DNA from: Alentia gelatinosa
Lineage: Eukaryota; Annelida; Polychaeta; Phyllodocida; Polynoidae
Direction of reading: 5' to 3'
DNA length: 64,000 bases
NCBI GenBank assembly: GCA_950022655.1
Contig: OX465582.1
Location: 96,362,704-96,426,703, forward strand
Shown here: positions 46,427 to 58,744 of the stretch, piece after piece
Layout: each line of letters starts with the position of its first letter
How positions within the stretch are numbered: position 1 is the stretch's first letter
Made by a program: the position numbers and the translations under genes
Notes under the pieces: model-generated
Seen by the model: only the letters and a program-made list of their open reading frames with translations
Databases searched by the model: none
What the model was told of the DNA's origin: nothing

Positions 46427-49016
46427 CTAGTAAGCTTGGATTGTGAGTTGTGGCATTTCTCTATCATCACTGGCATCGTCCGTGGCTGGTTCTGTTACAC
46501 CTTTGTCTTTAGGCGCTTCCTCTGCCTCTCCCCTCTCGTGTTTTTCTAGTACAGGGAGTGCTGTATCAGAAGCCTCCTCTGTGATGTTATTATTACTTTC
46601 CTTCCGTATCTCCCCGCTAGGCAGCGCGGCAGTAGACTCCTTCGCCTTCTCCTCACCAGAGGTCGTGGCGGCGCCATCACATGCCGACGGAATGTCGTCT
46701 GCTTCTTGTGGCATGGTTTCCGCGGCTTTTGGAGATATACTCCGCTCCTCACCTGATTGCCGCTTATGGGCGAGCTGCTTAAGACAGCTCCCCGGCGCGT
46801 CAGCTATCTTAATTTCACTCATATCACTAGTAACTGACACTTGACTTTGAGTTGGTAGAGAATTTGACACGGGTGCTGTGGGTGGTGCGGATTGCTGCTG
46901 TTTTTTGTTTACCTGGGAGTATTCTCTAGTAGTTGTCACTGCTTCCTTTTCTGTACAATGGGGCTCACTGAGAGTTGTTACCCCACTACTCGTATTATTA
47001 ACATCACAGCCTGAATTATTGTTCGTATTTGAATTAAGCACAATATCCTCTTTCTTGCTATTATCGCTACTCCCCATGCTACAGTCAGCTTTACCCGCAC
47101 AACTACTATTCCCCTGTTTAGCTTCAGTAATGTGTTCTTGTTCAACCCGTCGTGAATAACCTGATTTGTGGTCCAGCTCGCTCTCACTGCACGACCGAGA
47201 TTTAATCTTTGACACTTGAGCGGCGACTTCTACCTGAGATCCTGAGGAGGGCGTGAGAAGGCCCTCTCTGTCCTGCTTCCTGGACACCTCCTGGGTGTGG
47301 TCACTGTTCCTCCTGTGAATCTCCCCCACTGTCGTCCTGGGCTCCCCCATGGGGATGTTAGAAATGAAGGCCACGCCCGTGTAAAGGGGTTTCATGTAGT
47401 CTGAGGGGGCACTGCTGCTTGTCGAGTTTACAACATTGATCACACAGGGTTTGAAGATGCTACCAGCCACAACACTGTTATCCTCCTTACTGGAGGAAAT
47501 CGTAGGTAGCAGAGTCGTGACACTAATGTCATTCCTACCCCCAACAGAGGAAAGCTTTGTCCTGTCAGGTTTAAACATTGATCTTTCTAAACTGGTTCTC
47601 ACATGTTCCTCTGCAGACTTTTCAGGTGGTGATATACTGTCATTTTGTGTAATCCTTGAGCAACCCACATCCTTGAGTACCTTACCATCTACTGTCAAAT
47701 CATCTTGAGCATAGCTGCTTGGTACTGCAACTGGAATCTTGGCAGTAGGACTATGAGCAGGAGAACCAGTAGTAACACCAGTGTTCAGATCAGCAACAGA
47801 AGAACTACCCTCTGACTTACTAGAACTTGGACTTTCACTGGCAGACCTCTTTCCTGCAGCCACAGCAGTAGCAGATTGATGGTTTTTCACAAGCACTTGC
47901 TTTGATGGTTTAGAAGTTACTGATGGCATCACTGGCATTGTTGGTGTTACTGTCGTCGACAACACAACTGATACTGGAGGTGGTGGCATGCGTTGTGTTA
48001 GCGGTAAAACGTGTGATATCGGCTTCACTGAGGCTGTCACCGATGTCGGCTCCACGACTGCCACTGCTGGCTGTCCCGATTTCGGTAGACACACTGAAGG
48101 TGATGGTGCGATGGGCACTGCCACCCCGATCGTCTTTGACAACACTCCAGGAGTGGATGGCATCGGGGATACCGACTGAACCATTGACGTGGATACCGTT
48201 GCTGGTTTCGTCTGTGGCAAGGAATTGACTGGTACCACTGCCATGAGCGGCGACCCTGGTAACCGTCTGCCACTGGGGTTGGTTAGAACGTTACTATTAT
48301 TAACATCACAGGCATTAGACATCACATTGGGACTACTACATCCAGCACTGAGAGAAGCAGCGGGGGTGTTGGAGAGCGAGTCGCCGCTCTTTAAGGACGA
48401 GAATCTCTCTGCACCTAACGGCGATGGTTTCTGTGTTTTGGCACTCTCCTTCGACTGAGTGACTGTTTCCCTTGTGCGAACATCAATATTACTACCACCA
48501 CCATCCCCAGCCTCTGGTGGCTGAACTGTGAGCTTGGGACAAGGAATATCACAGGTTTTCACCTTGTCCAGCCTCACCGCTGTCACTATATTACCATCAA
48601 GAACACTGTCTCTATTTGAGCAACCGGCATCTGGCGTTGGCGACTTGGTCAGAAGCGGGTCTGTCCCATCAGGCTGACTGTGGGAGTCACCCATGGACTT
48701 GCTCCCTTCACTAGACTCAGCACTATCTGGCGTATCTCCATGTGCTTTGAGTGGCGAGTCGAGGAAAGGTTCCCGCTCCGTTTCTACGCCGAGCACACTG
48801 CGCAGCTCGTCAGTTAACTCCAGTAAGTGCACCACATCGCCACCAGGGGACGCAGCAGACGATGTTGACGGCAGCGGTTCAGTTTTGGCGGGAAGTCCTG
48901 GCAGTGACTTCCGGTCGTGCTCGATAATCGCCAGGTGTGGATGGGATGTCGTGAAGAAGTCTTTGCTGCAGCCCAAGCGCATCAATACGTCATCCAGGAG
49001 GTGGTAGTTGAGAGCT
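46427..49016 (-). CDS. Terminal exon of an unrecognised protein gene (gene B), 862 residues in this exon
   Basis: The exon begins after a good acceptor (tttttgatttcag), with one base completing a split codon, and stays open to TAG at 46427-46429. The first 40 or so residues (from ALNYHLLDDVLMRLGCSKDF) look folded. The rest is low-complexity and rich in Ser, Thr, Pro, Val and Asn, with Lys/Ser patches (GKRSASESPSSSKSEGSSS) and an acidic C-terminus ending PQLTIQAY. No catalytic motif or membrane segment was seen. Such composition is common in nuclear regulatory or scaffold proteins, but that is only a guess. The frame also continues upstream through a hydrophobic stretch with its own ATG at 49159; I prefer the spliced reading because of the acceptor. 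An upstream exon ending in two codon bases is required. Confidence 0.75.
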
Positions 49017-49509
49017 CTGAAATCAAAAAGGAAAATCGTGTCAGAATCTTTACTCTGAAGATCATGTATCATGATTACACACTTGATCCCTGATAAAGGC
49101 AGTACTACTGCCGATACTAGAAGGATAAACAAGTGATAACCATACAAAAGACTGAACAAGTTGTGTTAACACAGTCATCTAATAAGTCGTGCGTATCGCT
49201 TGGTTTATGGTATCAACAACATCATGACAAAAATTATGGCATTTGAACCAATGGCAATATATTCTAAGCAATTACTACAATGAATTAAATATTCTTGAGA
49301 CATGAGCTTTGACGACACCCTAACATTAACTGTATCGTTCCAACAGGTGCTGTGTACTGATAACATACTTTGAATAGACATAACCTATACTAGTCACGAG
49401 CAGCCAACGCAGGTCTTTAGTCTAAGCGATGGATTTCCTTAAAGACATAATATTGTAAACTGCCATAAAAACTCATTAAAAATACATAGACAGGCTATCA
49501 CATGACGTT

Positions 49510-49850
49510 AATGGTTTGGTTTGTTTGTTTATTTAACGTCCCAGGGAACCCTGAGTGTAAATGGGGACTAACTCATGGTTCAGTTTTTCTCGCTCGTTAT
49601 ACACCACAAGGGTGGTGATTGAATCTATGATACGAAGTGAGGAAGAAATCTCACCCCTACATATCTACCGAGGTGAGAGTCTTTTACTTCACAAACCACA
49701 TAGACATGGTATGGGAAGTATTGACTTTGATATAGCAGTAAATGTAGTACTGCTAGGGATGATGGGAAAAGGTGGCTGCAGTGAGACTCTAACCTACAAC
49801 CTTTGGATAACAAGTTCAGTGCCTTAACCACTGAGCTAACTCCCCACCCT
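49510..49850 (-). mobile_element. tRNA-derived SINE, copy 3
   Basis: Minus-strand head reads AGTTAGCTCAGTGGTTAAGG with CTTGTTATCC as anticodon region, followed by the common body and the AACGTCCC tail (about 49535). It lies upstream of the gene B terminal exon. Confidence 0.8.
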
Positions 49851-50139
49851 ACAGTATACCATAAGTGGGTAGATTTTTTGTCATGATCTTCAGCTTAATA
49901 TTTCAGAATACATTCCTGAAATACATCTACATAAGGTGGGGAGAAAGATGTACAAAAACGCGCTATGCCAATGCTAGCAAATAGATATCAATCCTAGAAG
50001 GCTATTAGGCAAGTAGACGTGCCATGATACACTAGTGTCAAACTCCCCTGGGGTGAAGTATTCCAGTAATTAAATCTTCAGTTACCCCGCACACTGCAGA
50101 GTGAATCTGAACACATACAGAACAGCAAGTCACAGAGTT

Positions 50140-50310
50140 TATTATCCACCTAATACCAAGTATCCATAGAAAACACAGTCATAGAAAACACAGAGTTGAC
50201 TGCGCAATATCCTCGCATATGCTCGGATATTACTACGCGTCAACTCCTCGGAGCATACGAACGCTTGTATCTGAAACCAGTCAATATTGTGTATATACCT
50301 GTACCTAACA
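50140..50310. mobile_element. Hairpin element with CGGAGCATAC stem, copy 2 (inverted)
   Basis: ATTATCCACCTAATAC tail, GCAATATCCTCGCATATGCT, TATTACTACGCGTCAACTCC and GAAACCAGTCAATATTGTGT match the reverse complement of 26812-27140. Confidence 0.7.
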
Positions 50311-51204
50311 CTGCAAGCTCTGCGGGTCTGGGACTTTGAAAATGACCACTTATAATTACACAGATCTCATCGGCTTCGGCTCTTCAAATTAGTGTTCTAT
50401 CTACAATAATCAGGTTAGGAATTTGTCTGTGATAGATCTAGTTTAGATTTTAAATTGTACAGCCTGTCGTACACCCAATTTAGATGTTTAAAATGTATTT
50501 CCTCGTCAATCCTGTGGCTTGCCTACGATCAGAACTCATGATGTTCCGTGACCCGACAGAGAGAATAAGGACTGGCTCCAAAACCAATCACCCAGAAATC
50601 TCTCTACCTCAGACTAGCCTCTTCTGAACAGTAACAGTCTTGGCAGGCTATTGAACTCTACTAGGGGGGTTATATTATTAGATGCCCTTCGTTCTGGGTG
50701 ATGGCTGTTTTGGAACAGGCAGTTTGGTTTTAGTAACAGGTCAGAGGAGTATGGGCTGGGAAAGTGTGGTTGTTGATGGTTGGTGGCTGGCGAAAGAGAA
50801 ACTACATAAGCTTGTACAGAGTTTGTTCACCTGTCCATGACAGTAACTCATCCATTGTGTATCCCTGGTATGGTTTACAGACACAACCTGGCAGGTACAA
50901 TAATGGAGGGGAGTGTGTATAAAGCGTCCGCAGTGCGGTTCTCAGACTGTTCCTGTGTAAGCCTTCACTGTATCATATAAAATTGCTGATTAATTGTACA
51001 TATAAAATTATAACGTTCACATTCTGAAGCAAACTAATGGCTGCACATTGTTCTAGCAACTGGTTCATTTACATATACAGTTGACGTCAGTCAGCCGTTG
51101 ACCCAAACATCGTTATTTTGGTGTTAATGTACGGGTGCTATCTGGTTTGTTTGCGGCCAAAGTAAAGTCTGTTGACTGGCCGAACGCTTATCTGAGGTGT
51201 TGAT
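50311..51204. other. Unique DNA
   Basis: No supported gene. A CGGCTTCGGCTC box at about 50370 recalls the hairpin apex, but no stem was seen around it. Confidence 0.4.
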
Positions 51205-51560
51205 TAAAGGCAAATCCTGCAATTCACAGTGGCGCCACCTGGTGATTTCTAAATACTGATAATTATATATTCAAATTGTTTCCTTGTGACATAATATAAT
51301 GACAAATGGCTAAAATATCAAGTTTTACACAGTTCGTCATAACCAAAAAGACCTATTTAGATTTGCTAAATTTATATAGTAAATGTACTGAAAAATACTG
51401 TTTTCTTCAAATCCTTAAAAAACAAGGGTGGTGACTTGTGATTTTAAAAACTTAAATGTGTGATACTAAACATTTTCTATAATTTGCTTAAATCTGAAAA
51501 AAATCATATGGGTTTTACTATGTGAAAAACTACTTTTTCGAATTTCTATATATTCCCATT
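51205..51560. mobile_element. TTAA-ended element, 3'-truncated copy
   Basis: Starts TTAAAGGCAAATCCTGCAAT and carries AGTGGCGCCACCTGG and the GGTGACTTGTGATTTTAAAA segment shared with 20500-20830. The right end is lost. Confidence 0.65.
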
Positions 51561-51789
51561 TATCTATTGAGAAACGAGCGTATACTTCCCCTTGGCATAA
51601 CCGGCCAAACTTGTAACGCGAACGTGGAGTTCCTTCATTCATATTACGTTACTGTTATATCACCCAAGGTAGTAACACTGGTGGAGAACATAAATCCCGT
51701 AACATGAACGTCGACTAGGACTTCCTTTATTCAGATTACTATCATACCCCCACAAGGTAGTAACAGTACTATAGAGGAAACCCATGCAA

Positions 51790-52075
51790 TTTTAGGGTCT
51801 GAGCTCGTATCCCATCGAGTTTGAATCAGGTAGTAATTCACAAGGTGAAGCCGCATGAATTGCTATGTGATTCAAATGAGATGGGATCGAGCTCTGACCC
51901 TAAACTTGAATGGGTTTCAGAATTTATCTCACCCTTAATATTGACTAATGGGCTAACATTTGTGACATTATCACCCATTGGATATATTTCCTAAATATCT
52001 AATGGGTGTTAGATACGAGTTTCCAATGTTAAGTCTATGAAGAAAAAATATCTGGGGTGATATAAAAACATGACT
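51790..52075. mobile_element. Hairpin element, ATTCACAAGG subtype, copy 2
   Basis: GTAATTCACAAGGTGAAGCC (apex variant GGTGAAGC 51844-51851), then ATTTATCTCACCC, CCAATGTTAAGTCTATG and GGGGTGATATAAAA. Confidence 0.7.
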
Positions 52076-52322
52076 CACACTACCACACGACCTATGTGAA
52101 GGTACAAAGAGACGTGTTAACAGGACCCATGGCACTCTCCTCAGACAAGGCATTTTTTATTTCTTAAATACACGTTCACTCTCCTAAAAACCGCACTTCT
52201 ATGGTAAACTAGGTGGTGAGTATAAATCAGGCCCCCATACCCCACAGCCTGCCTCCTACCCACTGCAGCCATCGATTGAGATGGATCCGTGTGAAAATGA
52301 ACAACTGACTCAGACCACGCAC

Positions 52323-52448
52323 TCTGAGCAGCTCGCTCTCCAAGCCGATCTCCTCGTTAGTGCCGTGAGAGGTGGATGACCCAGAGTCCGCTTGGAGACG
52401 TGGCGCCATGAGCTGCTCGCCATGCAATCTCCCGGTCAAGGTCGCTGC
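52323..52448 (-). CDS. Candidate upstream exon of gene B
   Basis: A 126-nt open block (42 codons) with acceptor ggcaatttag and donor AGA|gtgcgt, locally CpG-richer than its surroundings. It would encode a polar segment including ADSGSSTSHGTNEEIGLESE. It is phase 0 at both ends, whereas the terminal exon needs two incoming bases, so at least one more exon must lie between. It could also be an isolated spurious ORF. Confidence 0.35.
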
Positions 52449-52459
52449 CTAAATTGCCA

Positions 52460-54410
52460 TTTTGAGAGAGATTGTGAGAAGCAACCTCCGGTAGAGATAA
52501 TCTCATAGATTGGATGGGCATTATTATATATTTTCTTAAATGCGTATTCCCTCTTTATATGAGGATGTCTTTATATAAGTGTGGCGAGATTTCCATTATC
52601 TTTCCTGCACAACAAAACGCAATGATGGAATGATGGAAGCTTGCTCAGATTGAATGTTTTCTGAGTGAAGGACAGGTTTTATGTTCGTTTCTTACAAGTG
52701 AAAAGGGGCTCTCCATCTTGATGGACCTGCTGGAGTCGCCCGTGTGGAATGAGGCATTTATCAAGCAATACTAATTTGGCTTTCCTTAAGTTAATCATGC
52801 TAATTGATGCTTCAAATTGGCATTTAAACACTTGGTTAATCATCTAGTGTATGCGCATATATAGTTATAACCATACGAGGATAAGGCCATGGTTGAAAAC
52901 CACATGTATATTTGAACTGTTGCCTTATAAACAAAACAAAAAAATAAAACAAAATAAAAATAAATAGTGTGATGAGCTCTCGCATGCAGGTTTTTCTCAG
53001 GTAACCCATTGAGAGTGGCTTTTCCAGTGCTGTGTTGGAATACTTGAATTTCCTTGAAACAATTAAGTGCTTCGTATATGATTGAACATTAACTGAGAAA
53101 ATTTTCAATTGCCAAAGATCTATACTTTATATAGGGTAAATTTGATAACACAATCTCCACTTTTTTCCCCACTGACGGATGGCGCTTTGATATCGATGAA
53201 ACCAAAGAGTTTATCATCGTTTATTCTAATCTCTTTGATGGTACTAATAATCCGATACAGTTAAGAACTACAATACATTTAAAAGTGTCTTTTCACCAGA
53301 CTTTACTCCTATCTTGGACCAATGTATCAACACATATATGGCGTACCAATTGCCACACTAATACCAGAAGATTAATCTCTTAGGGCACTTGATCTGATAC
53401 TCAGCCTCTTGACCGCTAAACACTCACTACAAACACACAGATAACAACAGAGATGTCAGTGAAGTCTACAGAAACTAGGCGCAAATGGTACGTTCATCCT
53501 GCAACTATAAATGAATAACAATCAAAAGGATTTGGTTACATTCAGTCTATGGATAGTTTTTTGTAGCCTACTTGCACCCAGTCGACTTGCTCTTTCCCAA
53601 TATAACAGTGAATAAAACGCAGATAGTGAAAGGATTGTTTTTAGCAGCATGCTGAAAGTCTGCATATTATAAGTGCATATGATACCACTCCAACCTTTAG
53701 GCAATGTATATAGGGCGTACGATCACGCTCTAAAAATGGCTGAAAGTTTCATAACCTTGCTTATTTCTATTCTTTATAACTAAAGTGATGATAATTCAAT
53801 ACATGATGAAAAAGTAAAGCCGTCAATAACCGGAAAACTGAAATCTCTGTGACAAGGATATGGAGAAAATGAAAGCCAAGTGGTGACTGGGAAGACCAAA
53901 GTCTAACAACATGCTGATTTGGGTAATTTTTTTAAGCATCTTATTTATTCTCATGAAAAAAAGCTTGTTACGAAAGGAGATCGGATTTGGGTAATTTAAC
54001 CATTTTTATGGGTGTTATTTATGGTTCACATGGGGAAACAAATTGGCTCACTTGCGTCCCAAAATGAGGAAATGAATTTGATGTCACAGATGGGAATGCA
54101 ACAAAACATGGAGGATGGAGGGGGAATTCTTTAAAACGAAGAAAATGTCGTTTCAAGCATAAAGAATCAGATTCATCGATTGCTGTCCATTTGTGTTCCC
54201 AATCACATATAGATCGCCAAGTTGATCTCCTGTTCAAGACAGCGGGTACTTTGACTAAGTCAAATACTTCCTCTGTATTTCATAGTTTTTAGTCTCATCA
54301 TCTATCACAGTCAGGGAATTTCATTGGCAAGATGGGATGACATGGCATCTTTTTATCCAGCCACAGACAAACACGTTAAATTTAGCTCTCCTTGAGGCGA
54401 GAGTCAGTGA
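52460..54410. other. Unique AT-rich DNA
   Basis: No ORF with coding character and no repeat recognised. Confidence 0.45.
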
Positions 54411-54413
54411 CCC

Positions 54414-54575
54414 TCATGATCGGTTCATCTGTCTCCTTTTTAAACAGGCCAAGCAGACGACATTTCGGTCCTCCCGACAAAGATCATCCTCACAGTCTTC
54501 ACACCCGTTACAGTCGCTACTGAGACTAAGATTCTGTTCGGAGAGCGAGTGGTTTGGCGGCTGACCACGAGGCGG
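54414..54575 (-). CDS. Short cysteine-rich ORF, possible exon
   Basis: After a CAG (acceptor-like cctcgtggtcag) the frame reads PPNHSLSEQNLSLSSDCNGC and continues to a stop 48 codons on, with cysteines spaced C-x2-C-x2-C-x4-C-x7-C-x2-C. The composition looks protein-like and the block is GC-richer than its surroundings, but no donor is present, so it would have to be a terminal exon. Zinc binding is conceivable. No family recognised; it may be noise. Confidence 0.25.
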   Translation of the reverse strand, partial: PPRGQPPNHSLSEQNLSLSSDCNGCEDCEDDLCREDRNVVCLACLKRRQMNRS

Positions 54576-54840
54576 ATGGAGCAGATACCACCACCGCCGG
54601 ATCAATCAATAAAAGCACCGGCTCCATTTTCCCGCCGTTTCCAATACTCTGAAAAATGTCGTCTGATTCTTTAGGCTGTGCGCAGTCACGCGCGGTTACC
54701 ATCGCAACGGCTGCCTTTTCTGATTCCCACCCTTGCCAGAATGTGCTGCGGTGTCACAGAAGCAATATATTTAGCTTAACACTGAGTGGAGGTGTGCCAC
54801 AGTCCGAACAAAGAATATAGAGCCCATAATAATCTTCTTT

Positions 54841-55167
54841 TTTTCGGTTGGTTGGGTTTGATTTAACGTCCAGTTAAACATTACAGGTGCTTACCAGACT
54901 TTCTCAAGGTTCTGTTACACCACAAGGGTGGTGATCAAATCTATGTAATGATTTTAGGTAGAAATCGCACCCCTACACATTTACCGAGGTTAGAGTTCTT
55001 TTACTTCCTACGCCACATAGACATGGTAAGAGAAGGATTGGCATTTGATATGGCAGTAAATCTACCAAAGCTGGGGATGAAGGAGAAGAGTGGCTGCAGT
55101 GGGACTCAAACCCAGAACCTTGGAATTACAAGTACAAGGCCTTAACCACTGAGCTCACTCCCCACCC
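54841..55167 (-). mobile_element. tRNA-derived SINE, copy 4 (best head)
   Basis: On the minus strand: GGGGTGGGGAGTGAGCTCAG, TGGTTAAGGC, an anticodon region CTTGTACTTGTAATTCC-like, and GGTTTGAGTCCCACTGCAGC. Loop bases TTGTAA suggest origin from tRNA-Thr(TGU). The tail reads GATTTAACGTCC on the plus strand. Confidence 0.8.
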
Positions 55168-56090
55168 CAAAATCTTCTTTTAATCACTATACAAATCATT
55201 GACCTTCTTCAGTCATACAATCAACAATTATTCACAGTGAGCTGAAAGGATCATGGTGAAAATGAGTAATAGTGGGAAACTGATTTCTGGTGGCCAAATT
55301 CCGGAGTTCTGATGAGATATCTGCCCAATAAAATCTACCAAGGTTGTAGCTATACTCGTTACTCAAACAAAACATAGGACCTTGGTTTCAGAATTAAAAC
55401 ATTGAACATGGTAAAACCGGATTTCTTTTGAAAAGAAGAAACGGGGTACTTGGTATTGATATGTGTCAATTACAATATTATTTATGAATAAAGGCATTAC
55501 TATCGAACTAGTTCCATGTGAAAATTGTTTATATGTTTTCCACCTGGGATGGAAAACAATAAGGCATATTCACTCATTAATCACAATATGCACTCATTAC
55601 CATCCTGGTATGAATTACTAGTATTACTAGTATATGTGTGGGTGACTCGGATACTCTCCAAATACATCGTTGGTTTGCAATTCACATCAGATAGGACGTC
55701 ACCGAAGTCAAGACTCCCGGTTGGAGAGTGTGAGTGTCCCTTCTCATGATTATCCAAAGTGACTGTGACCTCGATAATCACGTGATCCCTTTCAGTGGGC
55801 GATAATTAACGTGCGTCTTGCAATTCCACGAGCAAATCATCGTCATCGCTGCAGTGATTAGTCTTAACTGACCGGCCTCATAAAAACTACGGATGTTAGA
55901 GTATTGAATAGTTGTTTTTTTGTCTTTTGTGTATGCGTGTGTGTTAATAGCCGACCACTTCATGATGATTCTGACTAGGTCATCAATGTAATCAAAATAA
56001 ATAAATATCCATCCGAAGATTTGCTTTGCACATGTACCGTATAATATGGAGGATCTTGTCAGGTCCAATGAAGTGAATATTATAAAGAGA
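55168..56090. other. Unique DNA
   Basis: No supported gene or recognised repeat. Confidence 0.4.
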
Positions 56091-56091
56091 C

Positions 56092-56350
56092 GTCACGAGT
56101 TTGAGTCTGAGTTTATTTCTGCCACGCATTTTGTTGGCTCCATAATTTCACGAGTCGAAGACGAGTGACATTATGGAGCCAACAAAATGAGTGACATAAG
56201 TAAACTCAAACGAGTGGCGTCTAGATTTTATCCTACCCCGTTTCTGCATTTTTTTCAGTATTAGAAAGTAGTGACATAAACAACACTTTATATCACACCC
56301 AGTGACATAAACAAATCCCATGTTAAACCTATGGCGTTTTTTATTAGGGG
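56092..56350. mobile_element. Modular hairpin element, GAGTTTATTTCTGCCACG stem
   Basis: Stem around ATTTTGTTGGCTCCATAATT / ATTATGGAGCCAACAAAAT with a CGAGTCGAAGACGAG apex, then TTTTATCCTACCCCG, the GTGACATAAACAA spacer, CATGTTAAACCTATGG and GGGGTAGGATAAT. Confidence 0.78.
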
Positions 56351-56672
56351 TAGGATAATATAGAGAAATCAAACAAGAGCTAGTTGTGTTGTTGTTTATC
56401 ACACGACGGTAAGATCGCGTATTACTGCGCAAGGCGAAGCCGAGAGTAGTAATACATGATCTTGCCGTCGTGCGATGAACAACAACATGACTAACTCGAG
56501 TTTGGTTTAGAATTTATCCTATCCCGCCTGCTAAATTACTTCTACATTAACAGATGACATCATTTGTCAAGTCTATCCCACTAGAGCGATATTATTCATT
56601 TTTCTGAACTCCAGACCGAATACAGTGACCCAATGTTAAGCCTATGGAGTCTCTTATTAGGGGTAGGATAAA
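56351..56672. mobile_element. Modular hairpin element, GTTTATCACACGACGG stem
   Basis: Directly abuts the previous unit. Apex GGCGAAGC (56433-56440), right arm CCGTCGTGCGATGAAC, then TTATCCTATCCCG, spacer, CCAATGTTAAGCCTATGG and GGGGTAGGATAAAA. Stem is the same family as 15.7 kb. Confidence 0.78.
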
Positions 56673-56744
56673 ATTACGATCTCTATAGGGCCTTATCACT
56701 GACAAGAATAATGTATAAAAACACATGAAGGGATGTCACCAACA

Positions 56745-57100
56745 TTTTCCCATCAGGTGCTCCATTTCCAAGTCTGATATCCTGCTGATTCCTTCAATTC
56801 ATCTCACCCCTGGCATTTGTTCCACAGAGACTTAACATTGGGAACTCATACTTAAAAACTCATAGAATATTTAGAAAAACCCTCAATGGGGGATTGTGTC
56901 ACAAATGTTAGCCAATTATTCAATGTAAGGGGTGAAATAAATTCAGAAACCTATTCAAGTTTATGGACAGAGGTCGACCCCATCTCTTTTGAATGTCTAA
57001 GTAATTCATGCGGATTCACCTTGTGAATTGCTACGCTATTCAAACTTGATGGGATATGAGCTATGACCGTAAACTTTCATAGGTTTCCTCTATAGTACCA
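56745..57100. mobile_element. Hairpin element, ATTCACAAGG subtype, copy 3 (inverted)
   Basis: ATTCATCTCACCCCTGG, GACTTAACATTGGG, GGGGTGAAATAAATTC and AATTCATGCGGATTCACCTT in the order opposite to 51790-52075. Confidence 0.7.
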
Positions 57101-57370
57101 GTGGGTCTAATTGGTAAGCTAATAATTTTTCTCAATAAAGGGTTTAGAATTATTAGCAACGGGAACTCGTATCCAACGGCCTTTAAGTGAGCAGCTCAAG
57201 CGTGTAGTGAGCAATCCTCGTGGAACTCACACACAAGCGATGCGTCAATCTGCCGAGCGGGTAGACCCAACTCTGACCTCGCTTTGATTAAGGCCGGGGA
57301 TTTCACTATTGCATGTCCCTGTGGAGGTCGGAGGCGTTATGGGTCTTCCATTTTAGCGGTGAACACTTAC

Positions 57371-57440
57371 TTCTGCCTTCATTGCGGCTCGGGAAGCAGA
57401 ATATCAGATTGCATGAGCACTGGTCACGATTTATATATAG
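57371..57440 (-). promoter_or_regulatory. Candidate TATA box, start codon and first donor of a minus-strand gene (possibly gene B)
   Basis: On the minus strand, TATATAAA (57430-57437) is followed about 48 nt later by ATGAAGGCAGAA and a consensus donor gtaagt at 57370. This resembles a TATA promoter with a very short first coding exon (MKAE). The surrounding 57.15-57.42 kb is CpG-richer than average. No transcript evidence is available and chance is possible. Confidence 0.28.
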
Positions 57441-57699
57441 TCATTTAAGTACATGTTCAATGGTTTTTTTCGGGGAGAATATGACAATAGACCACAACCC
57501 TTCAGATCAACTAGAGAGTGTTTTTTGTAGTAACTTCAGCCTGCATTGAACAAGAAGATTATTACATATGCACATGCAGTAATGCACGTTCGTCTTAGGT
57601 GATTTCCACAATTTGTCTCTATATATGGATTTACATGTTATTAACGTAATTGGCTAGATATATATTTTGTTATAAATACAAGGCAGGAACACTTCCACA

Positions 57700-57735
57700 C
57701 ACACAACCGAAAAAAAAAAAAAAAAAAAAAAAAAG
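57700..57735. repeat. A-run
   Basis: A run of about 24 A interrupted near its start; no retroelement recognised upstream. Confidence 0.7.
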
Positions 57736-58029
57736 ATATATATTTTGTGAAAGTCATCGATCGTATGTGACATATGACCCGAAAGTTGGGTAACAGATCC
57801 CAAGGTAACATCAGGTAGTTAAGTACAACACTTCTTTTTCAGTGTGACTAATTAACAACATAAGCTGAATATCATGTTTCCCTATTGCAATCCTTAGGCT
57901 TCTATGTATACATTGAGCAAATCTTCTTTGCGATTTCACAAGTGTCCTTCTAGTAAAACCGATACAGCGGTGGCGTTGGGCGGAGTGGGCTTAGTCTTAC
58001 ATATTGATATATATGAAAGAAATGCTGCA

Positions 58030-58345
58030 AGTTACCTCCTATCCCGACTTCCTACCCTTGATCCTTCATTTCCTACCGTCCCCACCTCACCGCGGCCCAG
58101 ACATCGGCGTTCACACCCTAAACGTGATGGACGCTCGGCCCGGTATGCGAACGCAGGCGGAAGTCGCGGCCAGGCATGCGCAATTTGTCGGGCTGGCCGA
58201 GAGGACGCGCTGAATGCTAAAACACGGATCCCGCACCGGGCAAACGGCGTTGTGCGTTGACACAGTATCGCCCTCTGCCGGGGATCGGGGGCATGACGAG
58301 ATCCCAAACCGGAAGTGGATTGGGTCACGAGCTGGTGCGCCGCAT
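58030..58345. other. CpG-rich block
   Basis: CpG dinucleotides are several-fold denser than in neighbouring DNA (about 7-9 per 60 bp around 58081-58200). Overlapping ORFs on both strands here follow from GC content. It could be a promoter or part of a repeat. Confidence 0.5.
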
Positions 58346-58744
58346 GCACTTCGTTATGAAGCTAATACATGTATTCTTAGCATGTCGCACAGGGTCGGCG
58401 TATATTCCTGTCAAATTGCCCTCAACCCAAGGCCAGATTGCCTACATGTTGCCATAATTCATTCGGTGCATTCCCCCTCCCAAGTTATCATCTCTTCGCG
58501 GAAACCAAATAAGGTTCCGACTCATAAAGAAAAGATAGCGAAGGAAAGGATGGACTATAAAACCATGATTTTACTGCACTCTGTTGTGGATTATCAATTA
58601 ATTATACGCACATTTCTTGGAATTCTTCTTTACAGGTTCAGCCACACTTATGACTAAGATATTCTTTGTAGCAATGTTTTCTTCAAGGCGATAGATGGAG
58701 TATAGTGTGACAGGCCACTGTCGCTTGAGATCAGACTATCTAAG

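Noticed and set aside
49017..49159. Signal-peptide-like extension of gene B starting at its own ATG
   Set aside because: A good splice acceptor separates it from the coding exon, and the hydrophobic stretch does not resemble the rest; kept only as an alternative.
58004..58349. Arg/Pro-rich ORFs on both strands
   Set aside because: Open on both strands because of high GC; no domain and no splice sites.
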